Below are positions 42,163-52,403 of a DNA stretch of 64,000 nt, one piece after another. Within the stretch, counting starts at the first letter, position 1; every line of letters begins with the position of its first letter. Source of the stretch: Phocaeicola sartorii JCM 17136 = DSM 21941 (GTDB taxonomy: Bacteria; Bacteroidota; Bacteroidia; Bacteroidales; Bacteroidaceae); contig NZ_BAKM01000016.1 of assembly GCF_000614185.1 (NCBI RefSeq), forward strand, positions 1 through 64,000, given 5' to 3'. A program made the position numbers and the translations under genes. Under the pieces are notes generated by a model, which was given only the letters and a program-made list of their open reading frames with translations, was not told where the DNA came from and searched no databases.

Positions 42163-43362
42163 ATGGAACAGTACGATAATTATAAGGATAGTGATATCGC
42201 TTGGTTGGAAAATGTACCTAATCATTGGGATATTGCACCATACAAGCGAGCTGTTATAATAAAAAACGGCAAAGATTATAAGGATGTTCAAGTAAATGAA
42301 GGAGGTTTTCCTGTAATAGGATCAGGCGGCGAATTTGCCAAAGCGAGTAACTATCTTTATGATGGCGAGGTAATTTTGATGGGACGAAAGGGAACTATCA
42401 ATAAACCTTTATATTTTAAAGGAAAGTTTTGGTCTGTCGACACGATGTTTTACTGCATACCTCGTAAAGCTGTATGTGGCAAATATATATACTATCAAGC
42501 AACAATATTTCCATTTAACTTATATTCAACATCAACTGCACTGCCCAGTATGACACAATCGGATTTATGTAATAATCCCATTGTACTCCCACCATTAGCA
42601 GAACAGCAGCAAATTGCCTCCTACCTCGATACCAAGACGGAGAAAATTGACAAGATGATTGCTAAGGCAAAAAAGAAAATAGAATATCTTGGTAAACTTA
42701 AACAATCAGTTATCACTCGTGCCGTGACACGAGGACTGAATCCCAATGCACCACTAAAAAATAGTGAAGTAAAGTGGATTGGCGATATTCCTATACACTG
42801 GGACATCGCCTGTTTACGTTTCTTCTTAAAACTTATAAACGGACGTGCGTATTCACAAAACGAATTGCTACCAAGTGGAAAATACAAGGTACTTCGTGTT
42901 GGAAACTTCTTCACAAATGATTCGTGGTACTATTCAAATATGGAACTAGGACCCGACAAGTATTGTGATAAGGATGATTTACTATATGCTTGGTCAGCTT
43001 CTGTTGGCCCATATATTTGGAATGAAGCAAAAACTATATATCATTACCATATATGGAAAGTGCAACTGGCCACATCAATGGATAAAATGTATTCATATTA
43101 TTTATTAAGAGCAGTGACAAATCAAAAAATGGGCGATATGCATGGAAGTACAATGATGCACATTACAATGAGTGATATGAATAAAACAAAGATTCCAATA
43201 CCTCCTATTTCCGAACAACAACAAATCGCCACCTACCTTGACATAAAATGTTCAAAGATTGACCACATTATTGCTACCCAAAAGAAAAAAATTGCTTACC
43301 TTCAAGAACTGAAACAAAGCCTTATCACCAATGTAGTGACAGGCAAGATAAAAGTAAGCTGA
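42163..43362 (+). CDS. hsdS: Type I restriction-modification specificity subunit
   Basis: An intact 399-residue protein with two target-recognition domains, each followed by the conserved helix. The first half ends PPLAEQQQIASYLDTKTEKIDKMI and the second PPISEQQQIATYLDIKCSKIDHII. Each TRD starts with a variant of W(L/I)..P.HWD (VPNHWDIAP; IPIHWDIAC). The two recognition domains differ, implying a bipartite asymmetric DNA site. No invertible partner copy is seen in the window, so domain shuffling is not evident here. Confidence 0.93.
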   Translation: MEQYDNYKDSDIAWLENVPNHWDIAPYKRAVIIKNGKDYKDVQVNEGGFPVIGSGGEFAKASNYLYDGEVILMGRKGTINKPLYFKGKFWSVDTMFYCIPRKAVCGKYIYYQATIFPFNLYSTSTALPSMTQSDLCNNPIVLPPLAEQQQIASYLDTKTEKIDKMIAKAKKKIEYLGKLKQSVITRAVTRGLNPNAPLKNSEVKWIGDIPIHWDIACLRFFLKLINGRAYSQNELLPSGKYKVLRVGNFFTNDSWYYSNMELGPDKYCDKDDLLYAWSASVGPYIWNEAKTIYHYHIWKVQLATSMDKMYSYYLLRAVTNQKMGDMHGSTMMHITMSDMNKTKIPIPPISEQQQIATYLDIKCSKIDHIIATQKKKIAYLQELKQSLITNVVTGKIKVS

Positions 43363-43383
43363 TACATTATAGAATATAAGACC

Positions 43384-44009
43384 ATGAAAGCAAGCAATAA
43401 CAAGGAAGAAGAAACTCATTTCGTAAAGCGAGATAAATTTGCCATAACCGCAGAATATAAGCAATGGTTTGCCGATATCAAATCTCGTTTGCGAAACAGT
43501 CAGATAAAAGCAGCCATCAAAGTAAACAGTACACTGCTGGAGTTCTATCGGAACTTAGGTCGTAACATTGTAAAGATGAAAGCGGAACAAGCATGGGGAA
43601 GTATTGTTTTGCAACAGCTTAGCTTTGATTTTCGAGATGAGTTTCCTGATATGAAAGGATTGTCATACACCAACTTGCGATATGTGGCACAGTGGTTCAG
43701 ATTCTATACAAACGATAAGGAGGCAATTTGCCAACAACTTGTTGGCGAATTATCTATGCCACAAAAATTCGCTCTTGTGCCCTAGGGACATCACGGCAGC
43801 AGACCGTCTTTTGAAAGATGACAATGACAACCCCAGTATAGGACTGCTGGTATGCAAGTCGAAAAACGAGACCGTGGTTAAATGGGCTTTTGAAGGCATC
43901 GACCGACCACAGGGAATAGCAACCTATGAGCTTGATGAAGTACTGAAAAAAAACACTGGCAGAGAAACTGCCAAGTATTGAAAACATAGAAAATGCAATA
44001 GAAGAGTAA
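43384..44009 (+). pseudogene. Decayed DUF1016 (YhcG-type) PDDEXK nuclease
   Basis: The N-terminal part (43384-43783, 133 codons) is a DUF1016 N-terminal domain (VNSTLLEFYRNLGRNIVKM, LSYTNLRYVAQW, MPQKFALVP). It meets a TAG where relatives have a Trp in the ...VPWGHH motif. The sequence then jumps directly to the extreme C-terminus (ADRLLKDDNDNPSIGLLVCKSKNETVV, GIATYEL) in another frame. A further slip in a run of eight A (43946-43953) precedes the natural end LPSIENIENAIEE at 44009. About 150 residues, including the D...ExK nuclease core, are missing, so this is a true deletion, not a sequencing slip. In intact islands this gene usually sits between hsdS and hsdR as an accessory nuclease. Confidence 0.85.
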
Positions 44010-44075
44010 ATTGTGCAGAAACACTGCACTGTTATACACGAGCTTTGCTATCATAAAACGAAAATAGGAACCGAT

Positions 44076-47000
44076 ATGTTTGGACTACTAAACGAAACTC
44101 TCTTTGAGAAACACATGGCAGAATATCTTGCAGAAAGCAAGATGTACAATCAGCGTACACCAAAGGATTTCAATATTCAAAAGTTGGTGGACTCAGATAT
44201 GCTTTTACAGTTCTTACGCGAGCAACCTATGTGGCAGAAACTTATCAATCAAGGCTTCGCTAACGAACAAGACGCACTAAACATTGTGATTGAAACCATC
44301 AACACGAAAATTAACCGTGGTGAGAGTTTACTGTCACTGTTGAAGAACGGCTTCATGCTGCAAGGCCGACGCATCCGGTTAGCAGCTTTCAAACCGGAAA
44401 TGACTCTTGATGCTGCTGCTGACTACCTCTACCAGAAAAATATCTTCAGCGTGGTTCGCCAGATGAAGTACAGCACCCTAGGTTTCGATAAAAATAATGA
44501 ACTTGACCTCTGTATCTTGTTAAATGGTCTGCCTATCATTACCCTGGAGCTGAAGAACGAAGCTACCGGTCAGACTGTGGTGAACGCCATGCACCAATAT
44601 CAGACCAACCGTCATCCGCAGAACCGTATGCTTCGCACCTGTCTAGTGCACTTCGCCATGGATAACAACCGAGTGATGATGACCACCAAGCTGGCCGGCG
44701 ATAACACACAGTTCCTACCATTCAACAAAGAAACGGTAAATCCACAAGTAGAGGGAGATTATCCAACCTGCTATATGTGGAAAGAGGTGCTGCAAGCTGA
44801 TTCTTTACTAAATCTCATTCAGCATTTCATTAAACGCATTACACCTAAGAAGGGTGAAGCGTTCTATATATTTCCCCGTTATCACCAGTTGCGTTGCGTA
44901 CGCAACATCATTAGCGACGTGCGCGAGAAAGGCGTAGGTCAAACCTATCTCGTGCATCACTCTGCAGGTTCAGGCAAAACAAAGAGCATGTCATGGCTGG
45001 CCTTCCAACTGGCAAACCTTCAGAATATAGACAACACTCCAGTATTCGATTCGGTTATCATGATTACCGACCGCATTGTGCTCGACCGGAACATTGCCGA
45101 TGAAATAAAAGGAATGGAAGAAGTAGCCGGTACTGTAAAAGACATCCGCAAAGGTTCACGTAATCTGGCAAAGGCATTAGCAGAAGGCGGTCACCGCATC
45201 ATCATCTCCACTGAACAAAAGTTCAGCTTTGCATTACCTAAGTTGAAGGAGGCTGCCGGTTCACACTTCGCTGTCATCATAGACGAAGCGCATACAGCCT
45301 TTGGCAAGCAAGCATCGCACGATGTACGTCAAGTTCTCACCGACAAGAGTGAGCTTCGCGAAACGGTAGAAGAGTTCGGTATTGAGAGCCGTGAAGCCGA
45401 GAACAATATGCAAGACCAAATGTTGGCCGAACTGCAAGCTGCCCGCAGCATCAATAGCGGTCATATCAGTTACTTTGCTTTCACAGCCACACCAAAGTCA
45501 CAGACTTTTGCACTCTATGGCCGTAACGGAAAGGCATTCGACACCTATTCCATGAAACAAGCCATCGAGGAAGGCTTTATCCTTGACGTGCTGAAAAACT
45601 ATACTACCTTCCAGACCATGTTTGAACTGGTAAGTAAGGTAGATATTCCTGAAGACACACCAGAATACGAAAAGCAGAACGCACTCCGTTTGATGATGCA
45701 ATATGTGAACCAGCACCCATACGTCATCAACTACAAAGCCAATATGGTGGTAGACTACTTCATGCAACACTCTGCCCAAAAAATGAAAGGGCAAGCAAAA
45801 GCCATTGTCGTGACTTCCAGCCGCGCCAACGCCATATTGTTCCACCAAGCCATCACACGCCGATTGAAAGAGAAATACAATGGTGATGTAAAAGCACTTG
45901 TGGCATTCAGTGGTGAAGTAGAAATCAATGGCAACAAATATACTGAGGAAAAAATAAACGGCTTCGGAATCAAAGATAATGGTATTGCCATTGAATTCAA
46001 ACAGCCCAACCAAAAATTTTTAGTCGTAGCTGACAAATTCCAGACAGGATTCGACCAGCCTTTACTCCATACCATGTTTGTAGACAGGAAATTAGGCGGT
46101 GTGCAGTGCATCCAAACACTAAGTCGTTTGAACCGCTGCCATCCCGACAAGCAAGATACCCTGATTATCGACTTCGTAAACAAACACGAGGACATAAAGG
46201 CAGCGTTCGAAGACTATTATGATGCCACATGGTTGCAAGGAAACTATGATCCATCGAACATCTATGAATATAAGAACGACATCGAGCGCAGGAAACTCTT
46301 TACACAGAGCGATGTAGATAAAGTTGTAACCTTATTGCTTTGCGAAGACGAACAGCAGATAGCCGGTATTCCATCTATCTTAGGACAACTGGTAAACGAA
46401 TATGTAAAGCCGTTACCTGAGGAAGAACAGGAACTCATCCGCAAAGAGGTGAATCGTTACATCCGCCAGTACGGATTGCTTGCTCAGCTAATGAAATTCC
46501 TTGACCCTGACTTGGAACGTTTCTACATGTTCTGCAAGCTCTACTACAAATATCTGCCTTATACCAAGGAGACTTTGCCACTGGACATTTTGGAAAAGAT
46601 TGACCTCGACAAGTATCGTATTCAATTAGCAGAACAGGGCTGTATCACATTAGAGGGAGAAGGTGGCAAACTGACACCTCCAAATACTGCCGGCATTAGC
46701 GGTGAGGAGAAGGAGTTTGACAATCTCGATCATCTCATCCACATGATAAATGAGCCTTATGAAGGTTTCCTCAACGAAAATGACCAAATAATCCTTGAGT
46801 TGCTGCGTCAGTTGAGAAATGACCCAAACTTGAAGCAAGCATTCAGCGCAGAAAACTCCCACTCCAGCCTGTTGAAGATGGTAGAAAAGGAGTTCAACAA
46901 AAAAGTCGCGACACAGTTAGGCAAGTATATTAATTTGAAGAAACTGCTCAATAGCAATCAAGCTTTCAATGAAGAATTCTTAAATATGCTGGTAACCTTC

Positions 47001-48107
47001 CTGGGGCAAAGCTTCCATACAAGTAAGGTGCTTGAATATAATGAGGAGTTGCTTAAGGATGTGATGTTTGAGAAACTTGAAGACACTTTCAGTGAACTCT
47101 GCGGACATGGCTATCGTGAACTTGAAGAAGTGCTCGATTGTCTTTTCGCCATCTTGAAAACCCATACAGTGAAGAACTTGGATGGTCTGAACACCATAAT
47201 TCCAAATCAATTGAACAAGTTCTATCGTGGCGAGAACGAGCCGGTAGACTTAAAAGTAATATTCGGAGCATTGTTGCCTAAGTACGAGGCATTCCTCCTC
47301 AAACTGTATTACCTAAAAGAGGGAGAACAATTTGTGCCTGCAAGCGGTGTAGCTGGTTGGGTAGCTATCGTAAAGACTTTCCATGAAATAAATAAACTCT
47401 ACTACAATCATGGCAAAAATCCGAAGTTGAACACTTTTGAAACCTACTACAAGTGTATTTCAAAGTGGAGAAACGAGAACGTTCACCTTGCTCCGGAACT
47501 AGCCGATGCAGAGGTCGCTCCAGCCATCCACATGGTGGTTAGCATGTACATCTATGCCGTGATGGTCAGCATTACAGAGCTAGAGATGGCAGGTTGCGAA
47601 CTTGACAATTCGGGAGTTACTGTTCCTGATGTATGTCCTTCCGCTCCTATAATCCCTTATAAAATGACTACAATGGCTGATCTTGGCAGAGATGATTCTA
47701 AAGACCAAAAGGTAGCGGAGCGTCCTATTGACAAAATGAACGAGGAAGAAAAGATAGACCTCTTGAAGCGCAGTATTCTGAAAGCACAAAGTTACACTCC
47801 GCTATTTACCAAAAAACGTCATTGGATATCAATTTACAAGATGGCAGCGCACAAGAACATCATCATCGATGGCGACTACACATACTTTATACAGCGTATC
47901 GGACTGATGGAACTAAAAAATATGCCTGATGGTTTATCCGCCAACTATCTGGCCCATATGGACAAAGGCGTTTTCGCTGATGACCTCAGTGAATGGGTAA
48001 GTACCGGTTTAAGCGGTATGAAACTATCTGAGTTCACAGATATCAAAGAAACTGCAGAGAAATTCGGCGAAATCATCAATGAGATTAGCCATAAGGAACA
48101 AGTCTGA
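44076..48107 (+). CDS. hsdR: Type I restriction endonuclease, motor subunit
   Basis: An intact protein of 1343 residues from the ATG at 44076 (MFGLLNETLFEKHMAEYL); the open frame continues 21 codons upstream without family likeness. The N-terminal PD-(D/E)xK nuclease is visible at about residues 133-155 (ELDLCILLNG ... ITLELKNE). Helicase motif I is GSGKT (about 300) and motif II is DEAH (about 402), followed by FTATPKSQ, then the second RecA domain with KFQTGFDQPLLHTM and LSRLNR. The C-terminal third is a long helical region. It translocates DNA and cleaves unmethylated sites. Its neighbours supply methylation and specificity. Confidence 0.95.
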   Translation: MFGLLNETLFEKHMAEYLAESKMYNQRTPKDFNIQKLVDSDMLLQFLREQPMWQKLINQGFANEQDALNIVIETINTKINRGESLLSLLKNGFMLQGRRIRLAAFKPEMTLDAAADYLYQKNIFSVVRQMKYSTLGFDKNNELDLCILLNGLPIITLELKNEATGQTVVNAMHQYQTNRHPQNRMLRTCLVHFAMDNNRVMMTTKLAGDNTQFLPFNKETVNPQVEGDYPTCYMWKEVLQADSLLNLIQHFIKRITPKKGEAFYIFPRYHQLRCVRNIISDVREKGVGQTYLVHHSAGSGKTKSMSWLAFQLANLQNIDNTPVFDSVIMITDRIVLDRNIADEIKGMEEVAGTVKDIRKGSRNLAKALAEGGHRIIISTEQKFSFALPKLKEAAGSHFAVIIDEAHTAFGKQASHDVRQVLTDKSELRETVEEFGIESREAENNMQDQMLAELQAARSINSGHISYFAFTATPKSQTFALYGRNGKAFDTYSMKQAIEEGFILDVLKNYTTFQTMFELVSKVDIPEDTPEYEKQNALRLMMQYVNQHPYVINYKANMVVDYFMQHSAQKMKGQAKAIVVTSSRANAILFHQAITRRLKEKYNGDVKALVAFSGEVEINGNKYTEEKINGFGIKDNGIAIEFKQPNQKFLVVADKFQTGFDQPLLHTMFVDRKLGGVQCIQTLSRLNRCHPDKQDTLIIDFVNKHEDIKAAFEDYYDATWLQGNYDPSNIYEYKNDIERRKLFTQSDVDKVVTLLLCEDEQQIAGIPSILGQLVNEYVKPLPEEEQELIRKEVNRYIRQYGLLAQLMKFLDPDLERFYMFCKLYYKYLPYTKETLPLDILEKIDLDKYRIQLAEQGCITLEGEGGKLTPPNTAGISGEEKEFDNLDHLIHMINEPYEGFLNENDQIILELLRQLRNDPNLKQAFSAENSHSSLLKMVEKEFNKKVATQLGKYINLKKLLNSNQAFNEEFLNMLVTFLGQSFHTSKVLEYNEELLKDVMFEKLEDTFSELCGHGYRELEEVLDCLFAILKTHTVKNLDGLNTIIPNQLNKFYRGENEPVDLKVIFGALLPKYEAFLLKLYYLKEGEQFVPASGVAGWVAIVKTFHEINKLYYNHGKNPKLNTFETYYKCISKWRNENVHLAPELADAEVAPAIHMVVSMYIYAVMVSITELEMAGCELDNSGVTVPDVCPSAPIIPYKMTTMADLGRDDSKDQKVAERPIDKMNEEEKIDLLKRSILKAQSYTPLFTKKRHWISIYKMAAHKNIIIDGDYTYFIQRIGLMELKNMPDGLSANYLAHMDKGVFADDLSEWVSTGLSGMKLSEFTDIKETAEKFGEIINEISHKEQV

Positions 48108-48128
48108 AAACTAATTTAAACAGAAAAG

Positions 48129-49159
48129 ATGGCAACAAATAAAAATGCGATTGTTCGATACAGAGCTTTGGACAAATGCTTTAGCAGTAGAACTAGAAGA
48201 TATTACATGGACGATCTCATTGAAGCTTGTCGTATGGCACTTGAACATCAGAATGGTGATAGCGGTTCCAAGGGTGCCGAAGGAGTACAGCGTCGTCAAA
48301 TCTTTGACGATATGAACGACATGGAACTGATGTACGGAGTCATTATCGACAGAGTCCAAGACGGTCATAAAAAATATTACCGCTACGCAGTCGACTCAAA
48401 AACGATGGTCGAAGCGGGTCTTTCTCAAGAAGAAATGGATTGCATACTTGAGCTGCCGCCATCATGAAACGCTTTGAAGGGATTCCTCAGTTCGACTGGC
48501 TGGACGATTTGGAAAAGAAACTTTATACTACTTCAAAACTAGGTAATGCAACTCAAAAGGCAGTTAGCTTCCAGCACAACCAATACCTTACAGGTATAGA
48601 CAAGTGGTATAAGCCCATATTTGAAGCTATTGTAGCAAAAAAAGTAATAGAAATAAGTTACCATCCATTTGGTAAAGATGTTAGAACAGTAATAGTGAGC
48701 CCTTATCATTTGAAACAGTACAACAATCGCTGGTTCTTGGTGGCGAAACGCAAAGACTTCAATAAAATATCCAACTATGCGATAGACCGAATTGAAGGAA
48801 TAAAGGAAAAGTCCCAAACATTTGAGCCTCTAGATGATGACTTTGATTTCGAAGAGTTCTTTAGTGACGTGGTCGGTGTTTCCATAGTTGAAGGCGCCCC
48901 CGTGGAAAATGTCATTCTGCGAGTTACCGACAAGGCGTGGAATTATATTACAACAAAGCCGCTGCATGAGTCTCAATCTGTTCTAAACAGCAAACAAGCC
49001 GACGGCAAATGGGAAGTTCGACTGAAAGTACAAGACAACTATGAATTACGTTCGCTTCTACGTTCTTTTGGCGATAGTGTTGAAGTAATAGCTCCAGCCA
49101 CCTTACGCCAAGAAATGAAAGAAATGGCACAGCGTGTATTCCAAATGTATAACGACTAA
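48129..49159 (+). CDS. WYL-domain transcriptional regulator (frameshifted)
   Basis: About 343 residues after restoring one G near 48455. The N-terminal winged-helix part (MATNKNAIVRYRALDKCFS, DLIEACRMAL, RRQIFDDM) continues across the break as LELAAIMKRFEGIPQFDW, which is the normal family reading. The WYL domain follows (IEISYHPFGKDVRTVIVSPYHLKQYNNRWFLVAKRK), and then a C-terminal WCX-like region. WYL proteins bind nucleic-acid-like ligands and often control defence islands; here it sits 21 bp after hsdR. Two overlapping genes (ATGA) is an alternative reading, but the N-part alone lacks the link helix. Confidence 0.85.
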
Positions 49160-49378
49160 ATCTATATACTATGAAAGACACTATACCTGTAAACGCCATC
49201 TATCACTATTCGACTTCTTATAGTCTTTAATAATAATCAACTTAAAACAAATCCGAAAAATCTCCCATAGTATCTGCTATGGCTATATTTCTAAAAAACG
49301 ACAGTTTATTATATAAAGTTTATATTACTTTATGTCACGAAACATATCTTCAAACCCATAGTATTCCAATAGTTTTCC

Positions 49379-49386
49379 TATCTTTG
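49379..49386 (+). promoter_or_regulatory. -7 box of the histidine-utilisation operon
   Basis: TATCTTTG matches TAnnTTTG. Transcription would start near 49393, about 14 nt before hutU. No TTTG lies at the ideal upstream spacing, as is common where an activator is used. Confidence 0.55.
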
Positions 49387-49406
49387 TGACAAAACACTTG
49401 CATACT

Positions 49407-51404
49407 ATGACTATCACTCTATCTACTGATTTACCTGCCTATCCCACATTCACGGAAGGCATCCGCCGTGCTCCCGACCGGGGCTACCGCCTGACACCCG
49501 CTCAAACGGAAACGGCATTGAGGAATGCATTGCGATACATTCCGGTGGAACTGCATGAGCAACTTGCTCCCGAATTGATGGATGAACTGCTCACCCGGGG
49601 CAAAATATACGGTTACCGTTTCCGGCCCGAAGGCGACTTGAAAGCAAAGCCCATTGACGAATATAAAGGGAATTGCATCGAAGGAAAAGCATTTCAAGTC
49701 ATGATAGACAACAATCTTTCATTTGATATCGCCCTTTACCCTTACGAACTGGTGACCTACGGCGAAACCGGACAAGTTTGTCAGAACTGGATGCAATACC
49801 GGCTTATCAAGCAGTATCTGGAGGTAATGACCAACGAACAAACCTTGGTCGTAGAAAGCGGCCATCCGTTGGGATTATTCAAATCACATCCCGAAGCTCC
49901 CCGTGTTATTATCACCAATTCCATGATGGTAGGCATGTTCGACAACCAGAAAGACTGGGAAATAGCCGCACAGATGGGAGTAGCCAACTATGGACAAATG
50001 ACCGCCGGAGGCTGGATGTACATCGGGCCGCAAGGCATTGTACACGGCACGTTCAATACCCTATTAAATGCAGGACGCATGAAATTAGGCATACCGCAGG
50101 ACGGTAACCTGAACGGCCATCTTTTCGTATCCTCCGGATTGGGAGGAATGAGCGGTGCCCAACCCAAAGCGGCCGAGATAGCCGGAGCAGTGGCCATTAT
50201 AGCCGAGGTAGATTATTCACGCATAGAAACCCGCCACCGTCAAGGGTGGGTACAGCATATCACATCCGATTTGTCTGAAGCCTACCGACTGGCTGCCGAT
50301 GCCATGACGCAACGAATCCCCTGCTCCATAGCCTACCATGGCAATGTAGTCAATCTGTTGGAGTATGCGCTGCATCACGACATCCACATCGAACTTCTCA
50401 GTGACCAGACTTCCTGCCATGCCGTTTACGAAGGCGGCTATTGTCCTGCAGGCATTTCCTTCGAAGAACGTACCCGTATGCTGAAAGAAGACAGAGAAAC
50501 TTTTGATGAAATGGTGAACGAAACTTTGCGCCGCCATTTCCATGTTATCAAGGAACTGGTGGCACGGGGCACTTATTTCTTCGATTATGGCAATTCTTTC
50601 ATGAAAGCGATTTATGACGCCGGAGTGAAAGAAATCTCACGCAATGGAACAGACGAGAAGGATGGATTCATCTGGCCGTCCTATGTAGAGGATATCATGG
50701 GACCCCAACTTTTCGATTATGGTTACGGTCCCTTCCGCTGGGTATGCCTGAGCGGAAAAAAGGAAGATTTGATAAAGACCGACCGCGCTGCTATGGAGTG
50801 TATCCCTAAAGATCGCCGTGGACAGGATATGGACAACTGGATATGGATTCGCGACGCCGAAAAGAATAACCTGGTGGTAGGGACCCAAGCACGAATTCTG
50901 TATCAAGACGCACTGGGACGTATGAATATCGCACTGCGTTTCAATGAAATGGTACGCCGGGGCGAGGTAGGCCCTATCATGTTGGGACGTGACCACCACG
51001 ATGTAAGCGGTACCGACTCTCCTTTCCGGGAAACTTCCAATATCAAGGACGGCAGCAATGTAATGGCAGATATGGCTGTGCAATGCTTTGCCGGAAATTG
51101 TGCCCGGGGCATGAGCCTTGTCGCTTTGCACAATGGAGGCGGTGTAGGTATAGGTAAAGCCATCAATGGCGGATTCGGAATGGTATGCGACGGCAGTGAA
51201 CGGGTAGACCGTATCCTCCGCTCATCCATGTTATGGGATGTCATGGGAGGAGTGGCACGCCGTTCGTGGGCACGCAACCCACATGCTATGGAAACTTCGG
51301 CGGAGTTCAATGAAAGTCATGCCGATGGTTATCATATTACCCTGCCGCATATAGCGGAAGATGAGCTTATTAATAAAGTATTGAAAAATAAAGGAATCAA
51401 CTAA
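49407..51404 (+). CDS. hutU: Urocanate hydratase
   Basis: 665 residues from the ATG at 49407, chosen because it follows the -7 box; an upstream TTG would overlap it. The family is clear: TGQVCQNWMQYRLIKQYL, VVESGHPLGLFKSH, GWMYIGPQGIVHGTFNTL, LFVSSGLGGMSGAQPKA (NAD-binding) and the C-terminal FRETSNIKDGSNVMADMA and LHNGGGVGIGKAINGGFG. Converts urocanate to imidazolonepropionate using NAD+ as electrophile. First gene of the five-gene hut operon. Confidence 0.96.
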   Translation: MTITLSTDLPAYPTFTEGIRRAPDRGYRLTPAQTETALRNALRYIPVELHEQLAPELMDELLTRGKIYGYRFRPEGDLKAKPIDEYKGNCIEGKAFQVMIDNNLSFDIALYPYELVTYGETGQVCQNWMQYRLIKQYLEVMTNEQTLVVESGHPLGLFKSHPEAPRVIITNSMMVGMFDNQKDWEIAAQMGVANYGQMTAGGWMYIGPQGIVHGTFNTLLNAGRMKLGIPQDGNLNGHLFVSSGLGGMSGAQPKAAEIAGAVAIIAEVDYSRIETRHRQGWVQHITSDLSEAYRLAADAMTQRIPCSIAYHGNVVNLLEYALHHDIHIELLSDQTSCHAVYEGGYCPAGISFEERTRMLKEDRETFDEMVNETLRRHFHVIKELVARGTYFFDYGNSFMKAIYDAGVKEISRNGTDEKDGFIWPSYVEDIMGPQLFDYGYGPFRWVCLSGKKEDLIKTDRAAMECIPKDRRGQDMDNWIWIRDAEKNNLVVGTQARILYQDALGRMNIALRFNEMVRRGEVGPIMLGRDHHDVSGTDSPFRETSNIKDGSNVMADMAVQCFAGNCARGMSLVALHNGGGVGIGKAINGGFGMVCDGSERVDRILRSSMLWDVMGGVARRSWARNPHAMETSAEFNESHADGYHITLPHIAEDELINKVLKNKGIN

Positions 51405-51486
51405 CCAAAGACCGGAACACCATGGATGCAACTGTTTCATTCATCCGCATCCATGAATGTTTCCTATAAACCAAATTCTAAAGAGT

Positions 51487-52389
51487 ATGAGCTGGACAAA
51501 AATTATGGAATGCGTCCCCAACTTCAGCGAAGGCCGCGACTTACAGAAAATAGACAAGATTGTATCTCCGTTTCGTGCCAAGGCTGGCGTAAAATTATTG
51601 GATTATAGTAACGATGAAGACCACAACCGGCTGGTAGTTACCATCGTTGGAGAACCGGACGCCTTGAAAGAAGCGGTAATAGAAGCTATCGGCATAGCAG
51701 TAGAACTGATTGACCTGAACCATCACCAAGGACAGCACCCCCGTATGGGAGCTGTAGATGTAGTTCCATTCATTCCCATCAAAGGATGTACCATGGAAGA
51801 TGCCATAACGGTGTCCAAAGAAGTGGGACAACGGGTGGCCTCTCAATATAATCTCCCTGTATTCTTGTATGAAAAATCAGCCAGTGCACCACATCGTGAA
51901 AATCTTGCTGCCATCCGTAAAGGAGAATTCGAGGGAATGAAGGAAAAGATTCACCAACCCGAATGGCATCCCGATTTTGGTCCTGCGGAACGTCACCCCA
52001 CTGCTGGAACTGTAGCCATCGGAGCCCGTATGCCCTTAGTTGCCTACAATATAAATCTCAATACTCCCAGCCTGGAAATAGCGCATGACATTGCCAAGAA
52101 AATCCGTTTTATCGGTGGCGGACTGCGTTATTGCAAGGCCATGGGCGTAGAACTGAAGGACCGGGGTATCACCCAGGTATCCATGAATCTTACCGACTAT
52201 AGCAAAACCGCTATCTACCGGGCATTCGAAATGGTACGTTTTGAAGCCAAACGCTACGGAGTAAGCATCATCGGCAGCGAAATCGTAGGACTTGTTCCCA
52301 TGGAGGCCTTGATAGACACTGCCTCTTACTATCTGGGATTGGAGAACTTCTCCATGCAACAAGTACTGGAAGCACGTATCATGGAATAA
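51487..52389 (+). CDS. ftcD: Glutamate formimidoyltransferase
   Basis: An intact 300-residue protein from the ATG at 51487 (MSWTKIMECVPNFSEGRD), where the family N-terminus MECVPNFSEGR lies. The two halves of the formiminotransferase fold are visible (HHQGQHPRMGAVDVVPFIPI, catalytic-region HPDFGP) with the end NFSMQQVLEAR. It transfers the formimino group of formiminoglutamate to tetrahydrofolate. The cyclodeaminase half, fused to it in animals, is a separate gene here (53667). Confidence 0.94.
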   Translation: MSWTKIMECVPNFSEGRDLQKIDKIVSPFRAKAGVKLLDYSNDEDHNRLVVTIVGEPDALKEAVIEAIGIAVELIDLNHHQGQHPRMGAVDVVPFIPIKGCTMEDAITVSKEVGQRVASQYNLPVFLYEKSASAPHRENLAAIRKGEFEGMKEKIHQPEWHPDFGPAERHPTAGTVAIGARMPLVAYNINLNTPSLEIAHDIAKKIRFIGGGLRYCKAMGVELKDRGITQVSMNLTDYSKTAIYRAFEMVRFEAKRYGVSIIGSEIVGLVPMEALIDTASYYLGLENFSMQQVLEARIME

Positions 52390-52403
52390 ACAAGAACAAA
52401 GTT

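Noticed and set aside
42163-43362. HsdS shufflon
   Set aside because: Only one hsdS copy, no inverted half-copies and no recombinase are seen in the window.
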